Shown here: piece by piece, positions 1-5,722 of the stretch
Layout: every line of letters begins with the position of its first letter
Position numbering within the stretch: the first letter of the stretch is position 1
Assembly (NCBI GenBank): GCA_018221025.1
Contig: JAAOXX010000022.1
Location: 1-11,398, forward strand
Origin: Candidatus Altarchaeota archaeon
GTDB lineage: Archaea > SpSt-1190
Reading direction: 5' to 3'
DNA length: 11,398 bases
Made by a program: the position numbers and the translations under genes
The notes under the pieces: model-generated
What the model was told of the DNA's origin: nothing
The model's input: only the letters and a program-made list of their open reading frames with translations
Database searches by the model: none

Positions 1-1015
1 ATGCGGGTAGTGGGTCGCTTAATGATAAAATATCGAAGTTCCGAGTTTCGAACAAAGATCCGAGGAATCCAATTGGTGCAGTTTTTCGAATAAAATGCAT
101 TATATCACCAAATGCAAAGTATTTACAGGTTATACCTGATTCATATTCTGTAATTGGTTTTGCGTCCCCCTCAATTACAATATCCCTGTAAATTTTAGGA
201 AAATCGACTCCGGATTTAACCGCAAGTGCAAGTGAACCCCACCACCGCGGATTGACTTCAAATAAAACAGGCCCCTCATCTGTGAGTGCAAACTCAACCA
301 TTGCAACACCATTCCACTTCGCTTTTTTCATAAGCTTCTTTGCAAGCTCCTTAGTCTTGTTATACTTCACTGAAACCCTCATTGTACTTGGTCCACCACT
401 CACTGGATACTCTCGTATTCGTTGATGTTGAAACAATGCGCGTAGTTTCCCTTTATTGTAGAGCAACTCGACTCCAACTGTTCCTTTCTTTTTGATGACC
501 TCTTGAACCAAAATGACTTTGTATTGCTCTAGAATTTTTGGAAGAACTTTTTTCATTTCCCATTTACTTTTTACAACTCGTCCACCACGGCTTCCGGAAC
601 TCTTGGCCGGCTTAATATAAACTGGATAATCGAAATCGTCTTGGTACTCGTGTATTACTATGGTTTTTGGAACGGGAATCCCGACTTTTTTTGCAAACTT
701 AATAGTTTCAGACTTATCCCTAAATCTATTCCAGTTTGCTTTTGTTGGTAAAAGTGCATTTTTTAATTTCTTTTTTATTCCAAACTCGTTGGCTTCATCA
801 GTTACTAAAAACGCTACATCAAATTTATCCAGTCCCAATTCACTGTAATTTTCAAATACTTGTTTTTTATCTGTAAACTTTGAAAAAAATCCAGTTGAAA
901 AATGAGCTCTACCAAATGCAGTCACGTAGTCATCTTTCATTGAACGAATAATACTCAGTGCGTGCCTCAGTTCAGCATCTGTAACACCTACACTAACCAC
1001 ACGAAGTGACGGCAC
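1..1015 (-). CDS. ATP-grasp carboxylate-amine/thiol ligase-like protein, 3' end cut by the window
   Basis: The reading frame is open from the left edge to a GTG at 1015 (338 codons visible, C-terminus missing). An in-frame TAA at 1022-1024 leaves GTG 1015 as the only sensible start. The ATP-grasp fold shows as YIKPAKSSGSRGG (about residues 133-145, nucleotide-binding Lys135 and a Gly-rich loop), QEVIKKKG (Glu172), MVEFAL (Glu241) and the metal-binding signature FEVNPRWWGSLALA (residues 252-265). The last motif resembles predicted ATP-dependent carboligases of the COG3919 type. Family members activate a carboxylate as an acyl phosphate and join it to an amine or similar nucleophile; the substrate here is unknown. 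The gene is divergent from lysS with its own TATA-like box. Family is fairly certain, function is not. Confidence 0.85.
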   Translation of the reverse strand, partial: MPSLRVVSVGVTDAELRHALSIIRSMKDDYVTAFGRAHFSTGFFSKFTDKKQVFENYSELGLDKFDVAFLVTDEANEFGIKKKLKNALLPTKANWNRFRDKSETIKFAKKVGIPVPKTIVIHEYQDDFDYPVYIKPAKSSGSRGGRVVKSKWEMKKVLPKILEQYKVILVQEVIKKKGTVGVELLYNKGKLRALFQHQRIREYPVSGGPSTMRVSVKYNKTKELAKKLMKKAKWNGVAMVEFALTDEGPVLFEVNPRWWGSLALAVKSGVDFPKIYRDIVIEGDAKPITEYESGITCKYFAFGDIMHFIRKTAPIGFLGSLFETRNFDILSLSDPLPA

Positions 1016-1022
1016 TGAACAT

Positions 1023-1043
1023 TAATAAAAACTCTTTTTAACA
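1023..1043. repeat. 21-bp direct repeat copy 1, overlapping the ATP-grasp gene promoter
   Basis: This 21-bp segment (core AAAAACTCTTTTTAA) recurs exactly at 1129-1149. Read on the minus strand its TTAAAAA core (1035-1041) is centred 23 nt before the GTG at 1015, the right place for the TATA box of a leaderless transcript. The AAAAA-CTC-TTTTT core is nearly palindromic, so the same element could work in both directions. Read on the plus strand it would start an RNA near 1062, inside the hairpin cluster. Confidence 0.6.
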
Positions 1044-1044
1044 G

Positions 1045-1100
1045 AAGGGGCTTCGCCCCTTTCTAAACCCCGTTATACGGGGAAACCCCTCTCTACAGGG
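1045..1100. other. Cluster of three short GC-rich hairpins
   Basis: Three consecutive inverted repeats lie between the divergent promoters: 1045-1061 (AAGGGGC/GCCCCTT, triloop), 1068-1082 (CCCCGT/ACGGGG, loop TAT) and 1087-1100 (CCCT/AGGG, 6-nt loop). The last two are followed by AAA, as is the hairpin at 4558-4570. They could insulate the divergent genes, fold in a short RNA, or be remnants of a small palindromic repeat family. Confidence 0.55.
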
Positions 1101-1128
1101 AAACCTTACTCAACAGATTTTCACATAC

Positions 1129-1149
1129 TAATAAAAACTCTTTTTAACA
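1129..1149 (+). promoter_or_regulatory. lysS promoter within 21-bp direct repeat copy 2
   Basis: This is an exact copy of 1023-1043. Its TTTTTAA core (1141-1147) is centred 24 nt before the lysS GTG at 1168, as expected for a TATA box driving a leaderless mRNA. No Shine-Dalgarno sequence lies before the start. Confidence 0.6.
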
Positions 1150-1167
1150 TGGGTGAATTCGTAGAAT

Positions 1168-2676
1168 GTGGATGATTTGATTAAACGAAGGGTTGAACGA
1201 CTCAATGCGCTTCTCAAGGATGGCGTGAACCCCTTTGAAGAGGTTAGGTTTGAACGCTCAACAACATCGACCAGTTTACTATCTCAGTTTGAAAAATTAT
1301 CTCCGGGTGAAGAAACAAATAAATCGTCTAAAATTGCAGGTCGAATTATGTCTATTCGAGTCCACGGAGGTGTTGCGTTTGTTGACCTATCAGACTACTC
1401 TGGAAAAATTCAGTTGATGTTTAGAAAGGATACTAACAAAAAAACATTCGATTTTCTAGAAAAATACCTTGATGAAGGTGACCTAATCGGTGTTGACGGA
1501 ACTATTCTAAAAACAAAACGCGGCCAATTGAGCCTACTTATCTCTGAGGCAAAGCTCCTATCGAAAGCACTCCGACCCCTGCCAAGTGAATGGTACGGTC
1601 TAAAAAATGTGGAGACTCGATACCGACAGCGCTACTTGGATTTGAATATGAACACAAGCGTTCGCAAAGGTTTTGCTACGGTAACGCGTCTTGTTAATGG
1701 AATGAGAAACTACTTGGTTTCGGAAGAATTTCTGGAAGTGAATACGCCAATCCTTCAACCAATTTATGGAGGCGCATTTGCTAAACCATTCAAAACACAT
1801 CATAATTACTTGAAGCAGGATATGTTCCTTAGAATCGCACCCGAACTATATCTTAAAAAACTCATTGTCGGTGGATTTGAACGGGTCTTTGAAGTAGCAT
1901 CCTGCTTCCGAAATGAATCTGTTGATAGTACTCACAATCCCGAATTTATTCAAATTGAAGCATATCAAGCCTATGTAAATTATGAAGACATGATGGTCTT
2001 AATTGAAAATATGATTTCTTCCGCAGTAAAAGAAGCTACAGGAAAAATGAAGCTCACATATCAGGGAACTGAGATTGATTTTACTCCCCCTTGGAAACGA
2101 GTTAAAATTGGAGATGCATTGAAGTCTGCTGGCATTGACGTTGACAAACTAAGCGATAAAGACCTGATTAAGAAAGCGAAAGACAAAGGGCTGAGTGTTC
2201 ATAGAGTTGGAGACGCAATTGAAGAGTTATTTGGTGACATGGTTCAATCGACAACAATTCAACCAACATTCATAACACATTTCCCTGCGGACATAAGCCC
2301 TCTTGCAAAGAAGTTCCCAGATAATCCAAAACTTGCTCAAAGATTTGAAGTATACATTGCGGGCAGTGAAATTGGGAATGCCTACAGCGAGTTGAATAAT
2401 CCTATAGAGCAATTCCTTAGATTCAAAGAAGACGAGACTTTTAGAAAGAAATCCAAAGACGTTGAGTACATGCCAATGGACAGAGACTATGTTCGAGCCC
2501 TTGAATACGGAATGCCCCCTACTGGTGGTCTTGGAATTGGTATTGGGAGGCTTGCAAGCATAATTCTCGACAAACCAAGCATCAAAGAAGTTATACTCTT
2601 CCCTGCAGTTGCTGGAACCGAGAAAATAGAGACCGTTTCTGAAATGTTTCCCAAATTAGCCGATAAGTTCAGTTAA
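1168..2676 (+). CDS. lysS: Lysyl-tRNA synthetase, class II
   Basis: This enzyme charges tRNA-Lys with lysine, using ATP, in the cytoplasm. The 502 residues match the full length of bacterial-type LysS. The anticodon-binding OB domain covers about residues 55-135 (KIAGRIMSIRVHGGVAFVDL). The catalytic core has RYRQRYLDL (151-159), LRIAPELYLKKLIVGG (221-236), motif 2 FRNE...THNPEF (247-260) and motif 3 GMPPTGGLGIGIGRL (448-462). Start is GTG 1168, because an in-frame TAG lies at 1162-1164. One oddity is motif 3: the acidic residue normally before the conserved Arg (GIGIDR) is Gly460 here. Many archaea use the unrelated class I enzyme instead. The 3' end overlaps the convergent RPA-like gene by 8 bp. 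Confidence 0.95.
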   Translation: MDDLIKRRVERLNALLKDGVNPFEEVRFERSTTSTSLLSQFEKLSPGEETNKSSKIAGRIMSIRVHGGVAFVDLSDYSGKIQLMFRKDTNKKTFDFLEKYLDEGDLIGVDGTILKTKRGQLSLLISEAKLLSKALRPLPSEWYGLKNVETRYRQRYLDLNMNTSVRKGFATVTRLVNGMRNYLVSEEFLEVNTPILQPIYGGAFAKPFKTHHNYLKQDMFLRIAPELYLKKLIVGGFERVFEVASCFRNESVDSTHNPEFIQIEAYQAYVNYEDMMVLIENMISSAVKEATGKMKLTYQGTEIDFTPPWKRVKIGDALKSAGIDVDKLSDKDLIKKAKDKGLSVHRVGDAIEELFGDMVQSTTIQPTFITHFPADISPLAKKFPDNPKLAQRFEVYIAGSEIGNAYSELNNPIEQFLRFKEDETFRKKSKDVEYMPMDRDYVRALEYGMPPTGGLGIGIGRLASIILDKPSIKEVILFPAVAGTEKIETVSEMFPKLADKFS

Positions 2677-3550
2677 GTCCAATAATCCTTTCAATTTCTT
2701 TGTCGACTTCTTCCTCTGGGTCTATTTTCAAGACTCGATTTACAATTATTTCCATGCTATCCGTCATATCGTTTTTCTTAACCTTTCCTTCAAAATGAAG
2801 TTCCGTTAATAGGGGAACTTTGTCGAGTAGAATTTCTGAACCTGACATTTTTGAGGCTTCAATTGCCTTTTCTCGGGATATACCCACTAATGATTCTGCA
2901 GCGGACCTGAAAAATATTGCCCGCATAGATGCAGTTCCATCGTCAATAGTCCCGCTAAACATTAATTGTTTCCCTTCAGGACTGTTGAAAAATGGTTCTC
3001 GCCTAAATACTCCTATTAGTGATGCCCTAACCCCAATTCGGTCACCGTCTTTTGAATTTTTGAGATTTGGTTTTTCAACTGGTTTTCCCTTCACTTGCTT
3101 CCCTTTCTCAATTTCAAGACCCGACGAATTACCAACTCGAATATCCATTCCTGCTGCCGTTTTCTTAACATAACCAGATTCAATGTGGACCGTGTCACCA
3201 GAAGACAAATCGAGTTCGGCTTTTTTATCCCAGAGGCTCACATTCACCTGTCCTGTACTATCTTTGCAAAGAAGATTTTTCACTTGACCCTCTCGATTAC
3301 CTCTCTTAAACTTTCTCAAATCATAGACCTCAATAATTACCAATGTGATATCTATTCCCTTCATTCCATCTTCGAGACCCTTGACTTCAAAAACGGACTT
3401 CGTATTGACTCCCAATTCACTAGCAATAATATGGGATGCACCTTCCTCACTAATCAGGTAATCAAGCTCTTTTCGCTTGGCTTCAACTAATCCCCAAACC
3501 TCATTCTCACTCTTCTTAGTCTTTTCAATAATTGCCTTTATGAGGTCCAC
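2669..3550 (-). CDS. RPA-like single-stranded DNA-binding protein (two OB folds)
   Basis: A 293-residue protein resembling archaeal replication protein A subunits, which coat single-stranded DNA during replication and repair. The N-terminal helical segment (1-45, IIEKTKKSENEVWGLVEAKR then ELDYLISEEGASHIIASELG) is characteristic of archaeal RPA. OB fold 1 covers about 65-140 (VYDLRKF, CKDSTGQVNVSLWDKKAELD) and OB fold 2 about 170-275 (MFSGTIDDGTASMRAIFF). No zinc finger is present, unlike some longer euryarchaeal RPAs. The GTG start (3548-3550) fits a TATA-like box 25 nt upstream. The gene lies 29 bp downstream of the unknown gene at 3580-4440 but has its own promoter overlapping that gene's stop codon. 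The stop overlaps the lysS 3' end. Confidence 0.85.
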   Translation of the reverse strand: MDLIKAIIEKTKKSENEVWGLVEAKRKELDYLISEEGASHIIASELGVNTKSVFEVKGLEDGMKGIDITLVIIEVYDLRKFKRGNREGQVKNLLCKDSTGQVNVSLWDKKAELDLSSGDTVHIESGYVKKTAAGMDIRVGNSSGLEIEKGKQVKGKPVEKPNLKNSKDGDRIGVRASLIGVFRREPFFNSPEGKQLMFSGTIDDGTASMRAIFFRSAAESLVGISREKAIEASKMSGSEILLDKVPLLTELHFEGKVKKNDMTDSMEIIVNRVLKIDPEEEVDKEIERIIGLN

Positions 3551-3570
3551 GATTCTGTTTACTTATGAGA

Positions 3571-3579
3571 TTTTTATTA
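3571..3579 (-). promoter_or_regulatory. TATA-like box of the RPA-like gene
   Basis: TAATAAAAA on the minus strand is centred 25 nt before the GTG at 3550. It spans the 3' end of the upstream gene, whose stop codon is at 3580-3582. Confidence 0.5.
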
Positions 3580-4440
3580 TTATGTTCGAATTTCAATACC
3601 CCACTTTTTAGCATACTTTTCCCCGCCGTCACTTATTTCCTTACAAAATACGACGGCTTTAGAGGGTAAGCCAAGAATTACTTGTTTTTCTCGGAAACCC
3701 TTGAGTGCACTTAGTCCAATATACTCTGAATCTAATCCAACATAGAAAATCTTGTTTACTGTGTCCCATCCAGCTAAGTCAAATTTGAGTGAAACTTTAG
3801 TTGGTCCATCTTGCAGCACCCAAGTTTCAATTTTGAAGGGTTTCCAGGTTCTAAAGTGCGTTGGGAATTTTTCACTCGTTTTTTCACCTTTAAACTTAAC
3901 TGGATTGTATCCAATCTCTGTAATATACAAAACACTCCCAATTTTTTTCGACTCAACAAATCCATAATACAACAGTAATTCAAAAGCACGTCTAACTTTA
4001 GGATTCATCTTTACCGGACCCCGTTTTACAGAGTTGAGCAATTCTAGGGGATTCCCTCCACCCTTTTCAATTAATTCTCGAACCTTTAGTTGTATTTTTC
4101 CTTCAGCTCCTTTCCTATAAAAAATGCGTCCAAAACGATTTCCACCTACAATTACTTGCTTTTCCGTACTCAAAAACCCTTTCTTTACCTTTGACAAGAG
4201 TAGGCGGAGATTCGTTTTGATATTTGACTGTGCTGTTGTTTTTCCAATTTTGCGGCCATATTGAAGCTTATACGAACGCATTAATGAAGTTCCCATTGCT
4301 GGAATATTTGGTGAGAAAAATCTAAGTGATTCTTCCAGAACTTCTGATTCTGCCATTGGTCCATCTTCAAGACATCCCTCTAAATGCGTCCTGAGTGATT
4401 TTTCTAGACCTTCAGTTGCAATTTTTACGATGGGCCTCAC
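3580..4440 (-). CDS. Unrecognised 286-residue protein, possible nuclease-like C-terminal domain
   Basis: I do not recognise this protein. It has no signal peptide or membrane segment and is rich in Lys and Arg (RKIGKTTAQ, LSKVKKGFLSTEK). The middle (about 115-180) is helical and ends in LYITEIGYNP, like a winged-helix segment. The last 70 residues (FDLAGWDTVNKIFYVGLDSE...AVVFCKEISDGGEKYAKKWGIEIR) follow the beta-beta-alpha-beta order of Mrr/Holliday-resolvase-like folds, where a final hydrophobic strand is followed by a helix and 'GIxI'. Asp221 fits, but no clear E-x-K pair is seen, so it may be inactive or unrelated. GTG 4440 is the only start: upstream in frame there is a TAA at 4462-4464 with no start codon between. 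Its neighbour on the minus strand is the RPA-like gene, which hints at nucleic-acid work, by context only. Confidence 0.75.
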   Translation of the reverse strand: MRPIVKIATEGLEKSLRTHLEGCLEDGPMAESEVLEESLRFFSPNIPAMGTSLMRSYKLQYGRKIGKTTAQSNIKTNLRLLLSKVKKGFLSTEKQVIVGGNRFGRIFYRKGAEGKIQLKVRELIEKGGGNPLELLNSVKRGPVKMNPKVRRAFELLLYYGFVESKKIGSVLYITEIGYNPVKFKGEKTSEKFPTHFRTWKPFKIETWVLQDGPTKVSLKFDLAGWDTVNKIFYVGLDSEYIGLSALKGFREKQVILGLPSKAVVFCKEISDGGEKYAKKWGIEIRT

Positions 4441-4454
4441 AAAACACTGTGACC

Positions 4455-4468
4455 TATTTAATTAAACT
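4455..4468. promoter_or_regulatory. Palindromic TATA-like box between the 286-residue gene and the C/D RNA
   Basis: TTTAATTAAA (4457-4466) is a perfect palindrome lying midway between the GTG at 4440 (minus) and the GUGAUGA box at 4483 (plus), 21.5 nt from each. Taking the half nearer the upstream side in each direction (GTTTAAT minus, TATTTAAT plus) gives about 25 nt to both. It plausibly drives both units. Confidence 0.5.
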
Positions 4469-4482
4469 CCTTTCCTTTTTGT

Positions 4483-4604
4483 GTGATGAAACAGCTCTTC
4501 TGACAGACCTTGCTAAAATTTGATTGAATTTAGTTTTGATCAAACTTTTTTGAAAATCCCGCTACGCGGGAAAAAGTTTGGGTGATGAAGATTATGAGTT
4601 CTGA
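4483..4604 (+). ncRNA. Candidate C/D-box guide RNA for 2'-O-methylation of C34 in tRNA-Met
   Basis: Two copies of the box C consensus GUGAUGA occur, each followed by CUGA at guide distance: C 4483-4489, 10-nt guide 4490-4499, D' 4500-4503; then C' 4582-4588, 12-nt guide 4589-4600, D 4601-4604. The second guide, AGATTATGAGTT, is complementary to AACUCAUAAUCU, which contains the CAU anticodon loop CUCAUAA of a tRNA-Met. The fifth nucleotide upstream of box D (G4596) pairs with the C of CAU, which is C34. C34 of elongator tRNA-Met is a known target of archaeal C/D guide RNAs. The first guide would direct methylation of the G in AAGAGCUGUU; its target is unknown. The 78-nt spacer between D' and C' is unusually long and holds a strong hairpin. 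A TATA-like half-box lies about 25 nt before box C. Expression is inferred. Confidence 0.65.
4541..4580. other. Nested hairpin in the C/D RNA spacer
   Basis: The outer stem CAAACTTTTT (4541-4550) pairs perfectly with AAAAAGTTTG (4571-4580). The inner stem CCCGC (4558-4562) pairs with GCGGG (4566-4570) around a TAC loop. A 7-nt bulge (4551-4557) lies on the left side only. The outer stem ends one nucleotide before the second GUGAUGA box. Read on the minus strand the same structure lies in the likely 3' untranslated region of the small coiled-coil gene and could help end its transcript. Confidence 0.6.
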
Positions 4605-4631
4605 TAACTCCAAGCGTCACAAAAAGAAGTT

Positions 4632-4772
4632 TTATTCTCCTTCTTCCTCATCAGACAATTTATTCAACACGTCTTGAACCATTAGTTTTATCTCGGCAAC
4701 CTCTTTTTTTAAGTTATCAAGTTCACCAGAAAAGTCTTCGAACGCATCAACTAAATTATCAATTTCACTCAT
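4632..4772 (-). CDS. Small acidic coiled-coil protein (46 residues), unknown
   Basis: Starting at ATG 4772, the product begins MSEIDNLVDAFEDFSGELDN and ends in an acidic tail DEEEGE. Hydrophobic residues at heptad spacing (about residues 5-38) suggest one amphipathic or coiled-coil helix that would oligomerise or bind a partner. A longer frame opens at 4814, but the TATA-like box (4793-4800) sits 24.5 nt before the ATG at 4772 and inside that extension, so the short start is preferred. No family is recognised. The gene is divergent from a small membrane protein. Confidence 0.6.
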   Translation of the reverse strand: MSEIDNLVDAFEDFSGELDNLKKEVAEIKLMVQDVLNKLSDEEEGE

Positions 4773-4792
4773 ACACAATATGAGTGATGATA

Positions 4793-4800
4793 TTTTTAAA
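4793..4800. promoter_or_regulatory. Shared TATA-like box between two divergent small genes
   Basis: TTTTTAAA is centred at 4796.5, exactly 24.5 nt from both the ATG at 4772 (minus) and the GTG at 4821 (plus). This symmetry suggests one box drives two leaderless mRNAs, and it decides the start of both genes. Confidence 0.5.
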
Positions 4801-4820
4801 CGGCCACCCCTCACGTGACT

Positions 4821-5105
4821 GTGTATATTGAAATCGGGGCGATTCTTCTCGTCTCAATTGGTGTTGTCATTGTTGGAAGTATGATAAGTTATCCGCCGTA
4901 CGCAAAACTCGCGGGTTTTACAGTATTTCTAATGGGCATTTCAATTTTTGCACTAGGCCGCGGCAATAAAGAACAAGTAGGCGAAGAGAGCTTGGAAGGG
5001 AATTCCAGGGAAAGCTCCGAATCTCTTAGCGAGTCCTTGGTTGAGCCAAAATCCAAGCGCAAGAAGAGGAATCGAAAGAATGCCTACAAAGCCAAAACTA
5101 AGTGA
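4821..5105 (+). CDS. Small membrane protein with charged tail, unknown
   Basis: About 94 residues. Two hydrophobic helices (IGAILLVSIGVVIVGSMI and LAGFTVFLMGISIFALG) are joined by a short YPPYAK loop. Then comes a Ser/Glu-rich stretch (EESLEGNSRESSESLSESL) and a Lys/Arg-rich end (KSKRKKRNRKNAYKAKTK). GTG 4821 is preferred over GTG 4815 because it lies 24.5 nt from the TATA-like box. The helices lie mostly in unique DNA, but the whole soluble tail (from 4953) is antisense to the 3' end of the presenilin-like gene. The tail is therefore less secure than the membrane part. No family is recognised. Confidence 0.5.
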   Translation: MYIEIGAILLVSIGVVIVGSMISYPPYAKLAGFTVFLMGISIFALGRGNKEQVGEESLEGNSRESSESLSESLVEPKSKRKKRNRKNAYKAKTK

Positions 5106-5675
5106 AAACAAAATTGGCAATGCGAAGTCACCAGCTCCAACCATCCCATTATCGAATAAAATAGCGATACTGTCCAACCTTATGTCTCTCTTGACTTCTA
5201 GCCATAGGAACTTAATATATGGCAGATACAAGACCCCAATTACATCATACAGGCTTAACAGAGCAACGAGTAGCATTGCGGCAGTAGGTGTAATGAATGG
5301 CGCAATCAGCAACGAGAAACATAGAATCGTGGCACCTGATGAGATATTGAATAATTCAAACACCTCTGTTTTCCTTAAAGCCAATAGAAAGATTCCGAGC
5401 AAAAACCCAATTCCAAAAAAACTCCCAAAAAAGTATCCAGAAAAAAATACACTCGTGTCAATTAACCAAACTAATTTGAATTTTACCAGTTTCAAAATTA
5501 CAAGCGTTCCAGTAAGCAAAAGAAGAGACTTAAACACCTGTAGTCCTCCTTGAACCTCTTGGCCTTCTACAAACTCCATTGGCCGAAATTCTTCAAGATT
5601 TGGGACAGCTTTTACAAATGGAAACAATGCAAATGCCAAGACGTTGAGTAGTATAAACACCTGCGTGGGTCTCAC
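4953..5675 (-). CDS. Presenilin/signal peptide peptidase-like intramembrane aspartyl protease
   Basis: A 240-residue multi-spanning membrane protein with both catalytic signatures of the presenilin/SPP family: YD (Tyr143-Asp144, in LSLYDVIGVLYLPYIKF) and GxGD (GAGD, 180-183, in MVGAGDFALPILF). A C-terminal PFQAL (226-230) sits where the family has PAL. Strongly hydrophobic segments occur at about 6-20, 50-66, 69-100, 112-126, 131-150, 176-196, 198-212 and 226-239. Members cut transmembrane helices inside the membrane; archaeal homologues clear signal peptides or membrane-protein remnants. The size and missing large loops are typical of archaeal homologues. GTG 5675 fits the TATA-like box 24 nt upstream. 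The last 153 bp overlap the convergent small membrane protein gene. Confidence 0.9.
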   Translation of the reverse strand: MRPTQVFILLNVLAFALFPFVKAVPNLEEFRPMEFVEGQEVQGGLQVFKSLLLLTGTLVILKLVKFKLVWLIDTSVFFSGYFFGSFFGIGFLLGIFLLALRKTEVFELFNISSGATILCFSLLIAPFITPTAAMLLVALLSLYDVIGVLYLPYIKFLWLEVKRDIRLDSIAILFDNGMVGAGDFALPILFSLSFGFVGILSIPLLALGFWLNQGLAKRFGAFPGIPFQALFAYLFFIAAA

Positions 5676-5694
5676 AAAAACCCATACGAAAACT

Positions 5695-5703
5695 AAATTA
5701 AAT
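5695..5703. promoter_or_regulatory. Shared TATA-like box between the presenilin-like and corA genes
   Basis: AAATTAAAT is centred at 5699, exactly 24 nt from the GTG at 5675 (minus) and 24 nt from the ATG at 5723 (plus). One box probably serves both leaderless genes. It argues against a corA start at GTG 5708, which is only 9 nt from its centre. Confidence 0.5.
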
Positions 5704-5722
5704 ACACGTGACCTACCAGTGT

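Noticed and set aside
3095..3490. Plus-strand open frame opposite the RPA-like gene
   Set aside because: Shadow of a conserved OB-fold gene, with no recognisable domain.
4520..4539. TTGATTGA and TTGA as a nearer C'/D pair for the first guide
   Set aside because: Both boxes are degenerate and the guide would be only 8 nt; the distant perfect pair fits far better.
4595..4610. GAGTT/AACTC hairpin around the last CTGA as a terminator
   Set aside because: Only 5 bp and no T-run follows; it overlaps guide and box D, which explain the sequence better.
4441..4631. Possible tRNA gene in the gap
   Set aside because: No T-loop GTTCRANNC-like motif or acceptor pairing found on either strand.
4781..4800. 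Another GTGATGA (4783-4789) upstream of the small membrane protein gene
   Set aside because: No CTGA follows at 9-13 nt, and it overlaps the shared promoter box; probably chance.
5041..5553. Plus-strand open frame opposite the presenilin-like gene
   Set aside because: Antisense to a gene with intact catalytic motifs; no membrane or domain sense and no promoter at the right distance.
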